Assembly (NCBI GenBank): GCA_026874595.1
Contig: CM049321.1
Span: 23,307,979-23,371,978, forward strand
Reading direction: 5' to 3'
DNA length: 64,000 nt
DNA from: Sipunculus nudus
Taxonomy: Eukaryota > Annelida > Sipuncula > Golfingiida > Sipunculidae
In this document: positions 1-11,446 of the stretch, piece after piece
Numbering within the stretch: the stretch's first letter is position 1
How the letters are laid out: the number at the start of each line of letters is the position of its first letter
Notes under the pieces: generated by a model
What the model was told of the DNA's origin: nothing
What the model saw: only the letters and a program-made list of their open reading frames with translations
Database searches by the model: none
Made by a program: the position numbers and the translations under genes

Positions 1-1009
1 TGATTAGGCTACCAGTGGTGCTTAAATTGTGCTGGACTTGGCCCAGACTGGTATCGCTATTGCATTGTTGGGCTGCTGGGGTATTATTGGTGTGTTATTA
101 GAATGTTAATATGCATGTTTGTCTTCATTGATGTTTTGACATACATCTGAATTAGTTGCAGATGGTATTTATAGCTTATTATTATTACTTTTGATTAATT
201 ATTGTCAATTCATTCCCCTTTTTGAATTGGAACCTTCACTTTTAGATTAAGGTTAAAAGTTCTATTATACTATTAAATATGTGTTAAGATGACATTACTG
301 AACAGTCACCCAGTATATATTTGCAGTATCCATCTATCACATTGGGTAAAGAGAATGAAAATAGCAAAAAAATTCATAAATTAATTATTTAAATTTAATA
401 AATAATAATGAAAGGATATTAATATTGTACTATTAGGGATAATAACAGTCAACCAGACTAATAATCAACCTGGATAAAGGAATTTGTAGTACAGCTAGTG
501 TCTGTATTAGACATCTTCAACTTGGTTATTTTGCTGAAACCTTATAAAGCCTAATATTTATATGAGGTAATATGAGTTTGTTTAGTTCAAGTAATTTAAT
601 ATACATCTATGATACCATTACCATTTATGCTGACATTTATATAATTTAAGTGGAAAATAAGGCAATTTTAGTTTTAAGAAGGAGCCATGAACAGTCGTTG
701 TATTTTGCCACAAACCCTTTCAACATCTCATTAGACAAGTACTCTTGCTGCTGTATAAATTAGTATCAGCAGTACCTACTGCATGTCAGGACCAAGAAGT
801 CTGTTATACACGATGTTTCTGACGTGTTTTACGTATTTGTGGCTTGTTATGTTTTATGTGTATTTGTTCTCATTCAAATTTCAAATCAATACAAAAGACA
901 GGATATGGATATCATATATTTATTTGCTGGAGACTAATAGTATGTACAAGATAAACTCAACAGGGTATTATACTTTCATAGATAAGGGAGTAACAGACAT
1001 AGCTAATTG
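1..1009. other. AT-rich leader without a recognisable gene
   Basis: The stretch is AT-rich, with many short A and T runs. No reading frame in it resembles a known family. An 82-codon frame at 783-1031 has a hydrophobic start but overlaps the LINE start codon and has no support. Part of this interval, up to 1014, may be the 5' untranslated region of the following LINE, but no boundary or target duplication is visible. Confidence 0.5.
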
Positions 1010-1014
1010 TTACC

Positions 1015-1886
1015 ATGGCAGATATATGTAATATTGCATCTTTGAATGTAAGAGGTTTAGGTAGTAATTTAAAAAGAAGAGAAATATTTTATTGGTTGGA
1101 AAGAAAAAAATATGATATAGTTTTTCTTCAAGAAACACACAGCAGTTTAGAGAATGAAAAAGATGGAAAACAGCGTGGGGGAATCAAATTTATTTTAGCC
1201 ATGGCACAAATCAAGCCAAGGGAGTCAGTATTTCAATAAAACACAAATCAGGTATCCTTGTTAAAGACATTAAGACAGACAAATGTGGAAGGTTTATAAT
1301 TATTAATACCACAATAGGGATCCATAATGTAACCTTAGTGAACTTATATGGGCCAAACAAAGACAAACCAGAGTTTTTTCTGGATCTTATGAATACATTA
1401 ACTAACTTACATACAGATAAACTGATTATTGCTGGTGATTCTAATGTAACAATAAACCCTACAGTTGATAAAGAAGGTGAAAATAAACACACTCAAGAAA
1501 AATCAAGACAGACAGTATTACAATGGATGGAACTTGCACAATTGACAGACATCTGGAGAACACAACATCCAGGGAAACTTAATTACACATGGCATAGGCA
1601 TAACTCAAAACCTGTGTTTTGTCGCCTGGATTACTTTCTAATTAGTGATAGTCTGTGTAATTACATTTATAGTTCTGACATTGATAGTGGATATAAAACA
1701 GATCATTCACTGATAAATATAGGTTTAATGTCAAGTGATCATCCACGCGGGCCAGGTTACAGGAAACTGAACTGTTCTCTCCTTGAAGATGAGGCTTATA
1801 TAAAACAGATTAAAGAATGTATAAAAATGACTGTAAAATATAATATAGAAGCTAACCCAGCCACACTTTGGGATACCGTACATTAA
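1015..1886 (+). pseudogene. LINE ORF2 endonuclease domain (broken)
   Basis: The N-terminal exonuclease-endonuclease-phosphatase domain of a LINE ORF2, which nicks target DNA to prime reverse transcription. Visible family blocks are SLNVRGL (Asn motif) close to the start, LQETH (catalytic Glu), VNLYGPN, AGDSNVTINP (the usual GDFN block, with Ser replacing Phe) and TDHSLI near the end (catalytic His). The ATG at 1015 is chosen because it directly precedes the conserved block. Frame 1 is lost around 1160, in the run after the ENEKDG residues, and similarity resumes in frame 3 (WKTAWGNQ... to WDTVH), ending at a TAA at 1884-1886. About 130 bases separate this from the RT frame, so the linker has been damaged as well. 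Confidence 0.85.
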
Positions 1887-2016
1887 AATGTTAAATAAGA
1901 GGTGAAAGCATAGCCTATGCTACAAACAAAAAGAAAAAAAATGTTGATAAATTAATTTTATTAGAGAAAGAAATGCGCAAAGCCCAGTTCCAATAAAATA
2001 AAACTGAGAGGAGGCA

Positions 2017-4140
2017 CTCATTTGTGAAGGAGATCTTTCTCCATCTGAATTTCATAAAACAATAAAATCCCTCAAAATCAATAAAACACCAGGGCCTGAT
2101 GGATTCCCAGCAGAATTTTATCAAAAATTTTGGTTGGATTTAAAAAAATACTTTATGGATGCTATTAAATATTCCTTTAACAACAATACACTGCCATTAA
2201 CAATGCGCCAAGGCATCATCTGCCTTATCCCTAAGAAAGGAAAAGATTCTCTATTATTGAAAAACTGGCGTCCTCTCTCTCTTTTAAATACAGATTATAA
2301 AATACTTGCCAAGACCTTAGCTAATAGACTCAAAACTACACTACCTTCAATCATTCACTGTGATCGAACAGGTTTTATGAAAAATAGATATATTGGAGAA
2401 AATATAATCAAAATTACAGATATATTTGTACATTCAAACAAACATAAGATAAAAAGCTATCTCATATCAATAGATTTTGAAAAAGCCTTTGATTTTTTAG
2501 AATGGCCCCACATTCAAAATACATTAGATTTACTAAATTTTGGACCACATTTTAGGAAATGGGTACAAGTACTTTATTCAAAATCAACAGTTCTGTTATA
2601 AATAGAGGATGGGCAACTACATACTTTCCTATAAGGAAGGGACTAAGGCAAGGTTGCCCTTTGTCTCCCTATTTATTTATACTCGCCTCAGAAATTTTAG
2701 CTGTTAAGATAAGGAATAATGCAAAAATTAAAGGTGTAAATATTTAGGGGTTATGAACACAAATTAATTCAATATGCAGATGATACAGTTGTTACTCTCA
2801 CTGGTGGTTCCCAGTCTGTTAAAGAACTTCTTAAAACATTTGAAATGTTTCACAAAATCTCTGGACTTAAAGTAAATGTTGAAAAATCTGTAGTAATGCC
2901 TATGACACTTAATGCTGATGAACAAGATAATATAGAAAGGTTAGGTCTCAAATGGAGCACTGAACCAGTAAAAATTTTGGGAATATCTGTCCATCCTGAC
3001 TGGAGAAAAATGAAAGACATTAATTATAAAGAAATCCTCGGCAAAATTAAAACAATAATACATGTATGGTCATACAGAGGTATGTCACTGTCAGGGAAAA
3101 TTACCATTATAAAAGCCCACATCTTATCGCAACTGATGAATGCACTGCAAGTGTTACCAAATCCATCCTTAGCTTATATAAATGATATTGAAGCCTAACT
3201 TTGGAAATTTATATGGGGTAAACAAGACAGGATAAAACGAACTACTCTTTTAGCACCAGCAGAAAAAGGGGGACTAGATATGGTACATTTGAAATCTAAA
3301 TTTGATTTTTTAAAAAATTCTTGGGTAAAGCGTTTCTTGTCAGGCCCCTTGGATGAAGGTTGGAGGCAAATTGTTAATTTACAATTTAAGAGACTGGGCT
3401 CTTACCTATTCAAATGTAACCTTAAGTCATGTGATACAGGTAAATTTGATAAAACATGCAATCCATTTTGGAGAGATGTTTTAAATGCATGGTGCAAATA
3501 CAATTTCAAAAATGTATATACTCCTGACGAAATTTTAAGCCAAGAGTTATTTTTCAACTCTCATATTAAAATAGATAAAACAACTGTGTATACTAAAGAA
3601 TTATATAATGCAGGTGTAACAAAATTGTATGATGTTTTAAAATATAATGGTAAAAACTATATATTCCAGTCACATGCAGAACTTGTAGACAGTACAAAAG
3701 CAAAATTTGATCAAATGCAGTATATGTGTTAAATCGATGCTATCCCAGCTGTTTGGAAAAAAACTGTGAAAACATGTATAAACATGGTTAACTACAGACC
3801 ATATAAACCAAAAATTGAAACAATAATGAATATCAAGAAAGTTACACAAAAGGTTTATAACGATTTAATTCTAGCAGTCTGTACAGAACCTAAGAAGGCT
3901 ATTGAAAAGTGGTATAAAGAAATGCAATGTGATTGTCAAGATTTAGTATTTGAAGCCTTCAAGAACATAAAAATATTCACAGTATCAGAAGTATTAAGAA
4001 TGTTTCAGTTCAGAATAATTCACAGAAATATAACTCAACCCTGTTTTATATAGGATAGGTAAAGCTGATAGTGAGCTCTGCTCACTTTGTAAAAAAGAGA
4101 AGGAAACTCTTGTGCATATATTTTATAGATGCTGTGTAAC
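2017..4140 (+). pseudogene. LINE ORF2 reverse transcriptase and C-terminal region (broken)
   Basis: The RT domain opens at about 2017 (LICEGDLS) and shows the fingers/palm blocks in order: KTPGPDGFPAEFY, WRPLSLLNTDYKILAK, TGFMKNRYIGENI, SIDFEKAFD (palm Asp), GLRQGCPLSPYLF and YADDT near 2775 (the two catalytic Asp). A thumb-like segment follows (ISGLKVNVEKS, SLSGKITIIKAHIL), then the long lineage-typical tail (FWRDVLNAW) and a Cys/His finger at about 4079-4133 reading CSLC...H...C. The reading frame changes near 2580, so the last RT blocks lie in another frame. Stops occur at 2745, 3196 and 3730 with the same frame continuing afterwards, as expected for neutral decay of a dead copy. Confidence 0.88.
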
Positions 4141-4909
4141 ACAGACCATATTATCACAATTAAAAAAAAATGGCTTGCAAATTTACATATTATAATACCT
4201 GAAAGAAGCTTCAGTATGAAGTCTGTTATCTTCAGCTACAACAACAATCCTCTGTTAAACACCCTCACATTATTAGTTAAACGATTTATATATGTGTGTA
4301 AATGTAAAGATATTATGCCAAATTTCATCAATTACCAATCATATGTCTAATAGATCTATACCATAGAAAAAAATATTGCTTGTAAGAATGGTAACATATC
4401 CCTACATTATAAAAAGTGGGATGAAATGTTTTCTTAAAACTCAAGTTAGCAGTTGAGAATCATACAAACCATCCGACACAGACAACAACCTCTAAGAATC
4501 CCCCCCCCCCAATCATTTCTTTCTTCTCTCTCTCTTGGTCTTTTTTATCATGATAACCCCTCTTTCTCCACCCTGAGATCATTTTCATGCAATCATGAAC
4601 AAAATTTAAACAAGTTGATTACGTTTATTTTTAAATATATACTAAAATACTTGTGCAAGAGACATTCTGTTCTTACTGTAAGTTTGACTATATACGTATT
4701 ATGTTTTATTTCATGTACTTTGTTTCAAGTAGCATTTATCTCTTAAGTATGACTCTTTCCTTATTCTACGTACTACTTTGCTGCGTCACTTGTGATTTGC
4801 TTGTATTGTATTGTCATATTATTTGTTGTAAGTCGCTTTGTGATTGTATTGTACTGTTATATTAGTTTCCTTTTTGTAAGATGATTTATGGAATAAAAAA
4901 AAAAAAAAA
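4134..4909 (+). other. LINE 3' untranslated region and poly(A)
   Basis: No domain is recognisable after the Cys/His finger. The segment has a C10 run at 4501 and CT-rich tracts, then AT-rich sequence. It closes with AATAAA and an uninterrupted A run to 4909. It fits the 3' untranslated region of the LINE; whether all of it belongs to the element cannot be decided without other copies. Confidence 0.6.
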
Positions 4910-4964
4910 TCTGTTAGTAATTGTCACATGTTCATTAGTCTTTGATTATATGTGACTGAGTTGT

Positions 4965-5103
4965 TACAATTGGACTCGAGATGGACTCGGCCTGACTTCT
5001 CTATAATCCTGACCTACAAGTCCCAATACACGTCCGAGTCCAGAGGACCCTAGAGTCTAAGCCCGAGTCCGTCAATAAAGCCGTGGTCCCACTCCGCCGT
5101 AAG
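4965..5103. repeat. GGACTCG-type dispersed repeat fragment
   Basis: The words GGACTCG and CCGAGTCC recur several times in both orientations within 140 bases, and again at 5985-6060 after the SINE and CpG-rich block. The same vocabulary appears at about 12905-13240. This looks like an old repeat into which the SINE was inserted, not a gene. Confidence 0.45.
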
Positions 5104-5398
5104 GCGGGGGCGGTGGTGTAATGGTTAAGGTGCCGCGCTCATGATCGAGAGGTCGTGAGTTCGTATCCCGGTCAGACCCCCACCGTGCCAAGACCCTTAG
5201 ACAAGGTCCCAACCGCAAGTGTGCCTCTGTCCACCCACCAGTAGAAATGGGTGGGTTCCAGTAAATACTGGGAAGGTAACCTGCGATGGACTAGCGTCCC
5301 ATCCAGGAAGTGTTTAACTCCTAAGTCGCTACACGCTACCGAAACCGGGATAAGCTCCGGCCTGATGAGCCATTAGGCTCGGGGTGTGTAAAAAAAAA
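5104..5398 (+). mobile_element. tRNA-derived SINE with A run
   Basis: The head resembles a tRNA gene. An A-box-like TGGTGTAATGGTTAAGG lies at about 5114-5130 and a B-box-like GAGTTCGTATCCCGG at about 5157-5171, with spacing suited to RNA polymerase III. A tRNA-unrelated body follows, including the block CCTGCGATGGACTAGCGTC near 5280, and an A-rich stretch ends it near 5398. The block around 5280 is of the kind shared as a conserved central domain among invertebrate SINEs; I do not assign a family name. The head lacks a clean cloverleaf, so this is not an intact tRNA gene. Confidence 0.75.
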
Positions 5399-6130
5399 GG
5401 CCCAACTGTCTACTTGCAAAAACGTGAGCAAAACTTGGGGACCCGTACGTGGTGAGTACCGACTCAGTACGGATTTGGGAGCACGCAGACACGCCGTAGC
5501 ACTTTTAGTGCAGGAGGAACTTTCGCTGCGCTCGGGCTGCGTTCGGGCTACGGATTCAACCCCCACATTCGGCGGAAAAACTCACGTTCATCGCACTTGC
5601 ACGCACTAACAACATGCGAATAAGTAAGGGCACCGAACGTGAGCAGCACGTGTACGTACTGCCTCCGTACGACAACGTGGCAGTCGCACGGAAATCGTAC
5701 GTTACAAGCACGTTTTAAGCACGAACAACTCACTTACCACATGCGCATCGTAAGATTTACGCAGACGCTCACGGGCCACGTACTTTCACCTTGCGCAACC
5801 GTGCGTTCACGCACTTCCTCCCTACTCTTGCCACTCCCTCCCCGCGTTTTCAGAAAAACCTGGCGGCCGAAGCCTCCCCAAAAAACGTACGGACTAAAAA
5901 ACACACATGGTGGGTGGGTTGTGACCGGGGCTTAAAAAACGTACGGACTAAAAGCACGCACGGTGGGTTGTGACCCGGGCTTAAGTGGACTCGCCTCCGG
6001 ACTCGATATCAGGTCCGGACAGTCATTAAGATTATGTCTTCACCGAGTCCGGCAGATCTGAGCTATCTGTGAGGGGGGCCCTTCCCAAACGGCACATACG
6101 CCGAAGAGTCAAGGGCGCGGGGCGTTTATT
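5399..6130. other. CpG-rich patch, possible promoter region or repeat body
   Basis: This patch is much richer in GC and CpG than its surroundings, with many CGTACG, CACGT and GCACG words. Open frames of 60-98 codons occur in several frames at once, which is expected where stop codons are scarce and does not indicate genes. At 5879-5985 a unit of about 54 bases (AAAAAACGTACGGACTAAAA followed by a GGTGGGTTGTGACC segment) is repeated twice in tandem. It may be a CpG-island-like region upstream of the exon candidate at 6371, or part of an old repeat. Confidence 0.4.
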
Positions 6131-6370
6131 GGGTCATTTACGGTATGTCTATAGGTGTGCGTTTTTGTAGGGTGTTGAACTACTCGCACCGAAACCGAAA
6201 TCTGGTGCAAATCATTAAATCCCATTTTTTCTATGACGTTTTATAGGCCTACTTACTTTCATAGAACTGTCATTCAAACCGGTGAAACCTGAATTCCGGT
6301 TAACCATGTGAGGCGCTTTGAATAAACGGTGTTTCTGTTGATAGACAGATAATGCTTTCTGCTATTTAAG

Positions 6371-6649
6371 ATGAACATAGGGATCTATTGGTTGAATGAC
6401 TCGCATTTCCGAATGAGTTATGGCTTGCAGAAATGCCGTGAAAGCTTTTTTTCCAATAACGTCTATGTCGTACTGCGGCCTGAATCAACGCATCTAAATA
6501 AACCGATTAGACTGTGCTCTTATAACTATATGGCACAGGATATGTTCCATCATATTCGCCCATATTTATCTCAGGCTTGGCTGGTTTTAAATAAAGCGCA
6601 ACGAAATTTTCTCGCAGCTGTGTTACCAACAGACATACGACCTTTTAAG
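6371..6649 (+). CDS. Possible first exon of an unknown gene
   Basis: An ATG-initiated 93-codon frame ends exactly at a good splice donor (AAG followed by GTAAGA at 6650). The 3' part is rich in aromatic and basic residues (IRPYLSQAWLVLNKAQRNF). It lies 240 bases downstream of a CpG-rich patch, as a first exon might. I do not recognise a family, no matching acceptor exon was found downstream, and no signal peptide or membrane segment is evident. It could equally be a chance frame in unique DNA. A match to any transcript or to a related genome would decide. Confidence 0.22.
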
Positions 6650-7870
6650 GTAAGAATCGAAGATAAATGTTTTTTAAATATAGAATTTCTTGGTTAGGTA
6701 AATGACTCCATTTTTTGTGCGCTAAAGCTGACAGAGGGTTCTTTACTTAGCCACATCTAGGTTGGGCATGCTGTTTACAACATACTTTTAGCACGCAGCA
6801 AAAATACACTGTAGTCGTCTCAGATTTCCTTTATTTTAACCACATTCCAGCACTAGTAAACAAGTTGAATGAAGTCGTGATACATAACTCTAGCATGCAA
6901 TGTACAGGGAATTAAGACAGCGGCCTCACAGTCATTCGTTCCCTGTCGATTTTAGGCTTATATAATTCTATCTCCTTGATAAACTGGTTAAAAAAGAGGG
7001 GCCCGACCCCCCTGCGCCCCCTCTCAATCCGCCCTTGTATACCTGATGTTCAAAAATCTCCTCCCCCCCCCCCAACCCCGTAACAAAATAGGATCAATGA
7101 TAGCCCTGTGATCTTATGGATCACGTAGGTTTAACGATGCTTTTGTCATACTTGCTATAACACCAAAATTGACATGCATCGAATAAACATTACGATTTAC
7201 ATACTATTTCACTGGGCTATAACTGATTTATCCCAAATGCCTCGCTTCAAGGTCGAAGGTCATTTCTGTCAGCTGTTTTACGGTTAAAAATATATATAGT
7301 TATAGGGCAGGAGCAAAAACTGGTTGGGGCATAAAAAATGTTTGTACAACCCACACTACATCCAAGGTTTGATGCCATAGGGAGTTAGTATGGGCCCCCT
7401 GGAACATCACCAGGTAGGTCGTAGAGTTGAATTGTGGTATCACTTTTCTGCAACAGTTGCATGTTATATAATGGGCAGTGCCGCGACCTACAAATTGGTC
7501 AAAATTAAGGGATAGGGGTAGCTAAGTAAGGATTTTCTTAACCATTATTCACTCAAAAGTCATAAGTATGATATCAATTTATAGCCAACACAATTCCTTG
7601 ATAAATGATGTATAATTAATTGTTTCCTTCCAATGCCCTAATGTGACCTTGGTGTCAAAGGTCACAAAATTACGAAATTTCGAAATTTTTCATCGTGTTA
7701 TTACTGTTGGTTTACAGTTGTTCTTATTGCTGGTCTTATAGTTGATTGCCATTTTGTTACAGGTGTCCCTTTTATTGTGTGCAGCGGTCTTACAGATGAT
7801 TATTTTATTGTGCACACGGGTGTTCCATGTGTTGTTGGCATTTTGCTTGTGTGCCACGCGTAGCTCGAGT
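6650..7870. other. Non-coding stretch with C-rich repeat fragment
   Basis: No gene was seen. At about 6990-7075 there is a C-rich segment (GGGGCCCGACCCCCCTGCG, later a C10 run) of the same flavour as the segments at 15025-15050 and 21000-21060, which suggests a dispersed low-complexity repeat family. Around 7670 a short self-complementary word (CGAAATTTCG) occurs. Confidence 0.4.
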
Positions 7871-8115
7871 TGTAACGGCCTCGCCTGGCTGGGTATTGCA
7901 TTCTCAGTTTAATCCGCATTGGTTGAACCCTAGATACACAGCGTTCTTTGTTCTGGTATGTTCTTTGAACGTGTGTACTGTGTTAGATTCTTTAGAATGT
8001 TCGAGCAATGGAAGGTTCACGCTGCCTAGTGTTACAGAATCTGATTTTTTCATGTCCTTGACAAAATTTATGTTCATCACGCAAACGTGATCTGTTGATA
8101 TTAGGTTCCGTAACA
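7871..8115 (+). repeat. Candidate 5' LTR of a Gypsy element
   Basis: The segment starts TGTAACGGCC and ends GTAACA, just upstream of a proline-tRNA-like primer binding site, which is where a 5' LTR must end. The right edge is fairly safe because of the primer site; the left edge is a guess from the TG start. No second LTR is present in the window, so identity between two LTRs cannot be used to date or confirm it. Confidence 0.5.
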
Positions 8116-8121
8116 TAAAAT

Positions 8122-8139
8122 TGGGGGCTCGTCTGGTAG
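8122..8139 (+). promoter_or_regulatory. Primer binding site, proline-tRNA type
   Basis: TGGGGGCTCGTCTGG matches the well-known retroelement primer site complementary to the 3' end of tRNA-Pro (TGGGGGCTCGTCCGG) with one change. It starts with the invariant TGG and sits a few bases after the proposed LTR end. It would prime minus-strand cDNA synthesis. Confidence 0.75.
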
Positions 8140-8274
8140 TTTTAAAATTTTATTAGGCCTTGACCTAGACACATTGTTTTATCATACATTGTTTACAAGA
8201 TTACATATTGTTTACAGTACATTGTTTACAGCATCCATCTCAGTGTATTTATGTTATTGTTTTGACATCTTAAC

Positions 8275-9060
8275 ATGGCAGATTTCAAACCCGAGACATT
8301 TGTTGACGATTCCGACCCTGATCAACTTGAACTGTTGAAAAAGAACAGTTGTTGCGCTTGGGACAACACTTAGGACTAAGTGTGACAAAGCTTTGAGAAA
8401 GCCTGATATCATTACTAAAATCATGCAAGATCTAGTTAGCAAAGGTTTAATTGAAGAGAGTGAAGTTGAAACAAAAAATAACAGACTTGCTATGCAATTA
8501 GAATTAAAAAAGTTAGAAATGCAACATGAGCTAGCATTGAAGGAAAAAGAAAAAGAAATTGAGTTAAAACTACTGGAGTTAGAAAGACTTAAACTAGAAC
8601 ATGGTCTACGTGCTGCCTGAACTCACAGTTTTGATGTTACTAAACACATAAGACTGGTCCCACCTTTTCAAGAAAAAGAAGTTGATAAATATTTTTTACA
8701 CTTTCAGAAGGTAGCTGAATACTAAAAAATGGCCCAGGGAAAATTGGACTATACTGTTACAAAGTGTATTGACTGGCAAGGCCAGAGAAATTTATACAGA
8801 GCTTTCAGTAGAAGCTGCTGCTGACTATGACCTGGTAAAACGGTTAATCCTGGGGGGTTATGAGTTAGTTCCAGAGGCTTACCGCCAGAAATTCCGAAAT
8901 AGGGAAAGGCGCAAAAATCAGGCCCACGTCGAATTTGCTAGGGCAAAAGAGCAGTTATTTGATCGCTGGTGTTGTTCTAAAAATGTAGTGAAAGATTATG
9001 ACAATTTGCGCCAGTTGATTTTGCTTGAATTTATGCGCTGCATAAACGCAGAAATGTATG
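8275..9060 (+). pseudogene. Gypsy-type Gag with SCAN-like capsid (broken)
   Basis: Starting at ATG 8275 (MADFKPETFVDDSD), the frame encodes an N-terminal region with LGQHLGLSV, a charged coiled-coil segment at 8460-8610 (repeated LELKKLEMQHELALKEKE-type heptads), then the capsid: FDVTKHIRLVPPFQEKEVDK, FLHFQKVAE, LTGKAREIYTELSVEAAADY, YELVPEAYRQKFRN, VEFARAKEQLFDRW and FMRCINAE. These blocks match the capsid of Gmr1-like Gypsy elements, from which the vertebrate SCAN domain derives. The copy is dead: single-base losses near 8345 and 8390, a TGA at 8618, a TAA near 8724, and loss of similarity after about 9060. No zinc knuckle, protease, RT or integrase follows, so it is a 5' fragment. Confidence 0.82.
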
Positions 9061-10526
9061 GTTTATATTTAGTCAATGCATGCACAATGAAAACCGTGTG
9101 TTTCCTTCCTTAAAACAATGAGAGTACCTGTTTTCACTGAATACGTCCTAGTACAGCAGTAGCGTATACTAGTAGATGCTTGCTGGTGAACCAGTCATAA
9201 CTGCTATTGTTGATAGAAATGTCCGCCAAAATACCTTCACCCCAGTCCGGTTCGATTGTATCCGAACATGTCAACAGTAAACGAAAACCGCTGCCACCAC
9301 GTCAGTATGAGAAAAAGGGATTAATGGACACTCTGTAGGAATCATTCACAAATACAGATCATCTGTAAATATCCGTTTATTCTAGTGAAACCTTCACACT
9401 ACAGACTCGGCACATCAAGCATGGTTGCCGGTCAAAATAAAAACTAGCTCTAAAACCCTACCTTTGGAGCATGCCTGAGTCTTATTGGCCAATCATAACT
9501 TTAGATGGATTTTCATAATTTACAGTAAGCCGTAAACACACTACCCTATCTATGCGATACTGACTGGCGATGATTTGCCAAAGGTCTCCGGGTAAGCTGT
9601 GAATGTGTTGCCGGGGCAAACGTAGCATGGTTGCCTGCCTGCCTCTCTATACGCTCAAGGTGTGTAGCGCGAGAAGGGCTTGGAACCATGCTATGGTAAA
9701 TGTGTAATGAAGATACTATACTAATAAGAACATACGTGTATTCCTTATTTGGAAAATTCATGCAAGTTGACTTGCTTCACAACTAGCTGTCATGCAATTG
9801 GATCTGAACGTGCAGAATTGAAAATTCTCAGAATTCTCTTAAACTTGTTATGTTGGGACTGTCACTTGTATGATTAATTTCAGTTACGATTGTTTTGTCT
9901 TTCAGGGTTTTTATTTTCATTTTTTTTAACTTTAAGATTGTTGTTGCCTATGGAAGGGAACTGGGTTATGAATTCCCGGGCGCTATATTTATTTCCCCTT
10001 TACTTGAGGACCTCATTATAAATATCGCTAAAGTTCTGCAATTTTGACAGATATTGATGAAAAACATTTTATGACCACGTAAATAAAGGAAAAACGAAAA
10101 CGCAATATTTATTCTTTATTTTCAAAGGCCTGTACAGCCAAATATTTTCATATGATTTTCAAACTTGCTCTTCTTAATGTATATCTTCATCATTTAAATG
10201 AAATAACTGTCATGTCAATAGAATACTTTCTTCACAGGAAAAGTCAAGAAGATGAAGAAAAATCATATGGTTTGGAGCCATGAAATCAAATGTGGGACAC
10301 CTTGTGCAGAATGCTATGTTTTTTTTTTAATATTAGAAGCACCAAATAAAATAAGGTTACCAATGTCAGCCATGCAAAATGTCTCCTTTCTGAGTTATCA
10401 TTTCTGAAAAAGCACAGGTTTTTTCACTATCGCAGATTCATGCATAATGCCTATTTAATTGGTAGCGATTCAAGCTATGCACATATGCTAGTATTGTAAT
10501 TTTGTACTCTGACCACATAAAGAGAA
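9061..10526. other. Non-coding stretch after the Gypsy fragment
   Basis: No convincing gene. A 39-codon frame at 9219-9338 (starting MSAKIPSPQSG, basic and proline-rich) precedes a small cluster of promoter-like words (ATTGGCCAAT near 9484), but it has no splice or homology support. The rest is AT-rich with an A-rich block near 10080-10140. Confidence 0.4.
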
Positions 10527-10745
10527 AGGTAGAAGAAGTTGGGGGTTTATAATCTGATATCACCGACGATGTCAGTCTCATCCAATTTACACTTTGCCTT
10601 CCTGGTTTTTTCGGGCTTGTTCATTCTTGGAGCTTTTCTCGGCACCCTGGGGAGCATACAACCCGAGCAGCCATATCAGGCGCCAGAATTTTATCTGATC
10701 TCCTGTTGCTTGCCGCCAATGACCAGAAATATGTCAACATGCCTC
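10527..10745 (+). repeat. Duplicated segment with a signal-peptide-like frame (copy 1)
   Basis: This approximately 210-base segment is related to 16217-16405 (shared GGGTTTATAA, TGATATCA, GACGATGT, TTTACACTTTGCCTTC, TGTTCATTCTTG and ATGACCAGAA in the same order). In this copy an ATG at 10569 opens MSVSSNLHFAFLVFSGLF followed by ILGAFLGTLGS, which looks like a secretion signal. The frame runs to a TAA at 10752 with no good splice donor before it. It may be a decayed signal exon of a lectin paralogue or simply a dispersed repeat. Confidence 0.4.
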
Positions 10746-11446
10746 ACTTTTTAAGTGTACATTAAATGTTTTAATTTTCAAGATAAAAAAAAATATGCCG
10801 TTGGTATTGTACCGCAACAACTGCAACGTTTCAAAGTATTGGTTCGTTCATATTACATGCCACCGGTACAGGCTTACACAATGGCCATTCAATAGTTGAT
10901 AGGGACCTTTTTCTAATTCCCTCATAATTGAAATATAATATGACAGAGCCACAATTCCTATTCTTTTCTATTTAACTCCATTTATAAAAAGTTAAACCAT
11001 CATTTTGAATACTTTTATTCAAAATCATGGCACCAATAGCAACAAAATCTCCACATTCATCTAGATCCCTATTTATCGATTTGTAATACTACATCTGTCA
11101 TATGTCATTCCTTGTGAAAGTTATGTTTTACAGCAACCTTTATAGTGATAAGAAGTCCGAATTAAAAATCTTTTCAAACCTTGACACCATTCGATCAGAC
11201 CACACATTAAGTAAAAAATCATGAATATTCACAAATATCATGAAATTTTCACCTTGGTTGCGATCAAGTCAGAAGGGTTTAATGGCCAAGCATTCAAACT
11301 TAAAGTAATCGAAATCCATAAAATTCCTAGTAATAAAACTCTTAGCAATACCATAAAGAGGTCTGCAGACCTTATTAATACCTCAGAACTGTCCAAATAA
11401 GCATTTATTAAAATTGTTTCAGTGCTTTCTCAATATTTGTCTTTTT
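10746..11446. other. AT-rich stretch, nothing recognised
   Basis: AT-rich, without long frames, tandem structure or known repeat words. Confidence 0.5.

Larger units (their letters stand above)
1010..4909 (+). mobile_element. Decayed LINE retrotransposon, L1/Tx1-like
   Basis: A non-LTR retrotransposon on the + strand, carrying in order an apurinic-type endonuclease, a reverse transcriptase, a long C-terminal region and a Cys/His finger. It ends with AATAAA followed by a pure A run at about 4895-4909, the expected 3' end after target-primed reverse transcription. The open frame is broken by frameshifts near 1160, between 1886 and 2017, near 2580 and near 4050, and by stops at 2745, 3196 and 3730. 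The copy is therefore dead. No ORF1 with a clear coiled coil or RNA-binding domain precedes the endonuclease, so the copy may be 5' truncated. The L1/Tx1 placement rests on the endonuclease start SLNVRGL and the RT block order; a phylogeny would settle the clade. Confidence 0.9.

Noticed and set aside
783-1031. 82-codon hydrophobic frame before the LINE
   Set aside because: Overlaps the LINE start, has no ORF1 features and no homology that I recognise.
5104-5180. tRNA gene
   Set aside because: A and B boxes are present, but the sequence is followed by a SINE body and A run and lacks a convincing cloverleaf.
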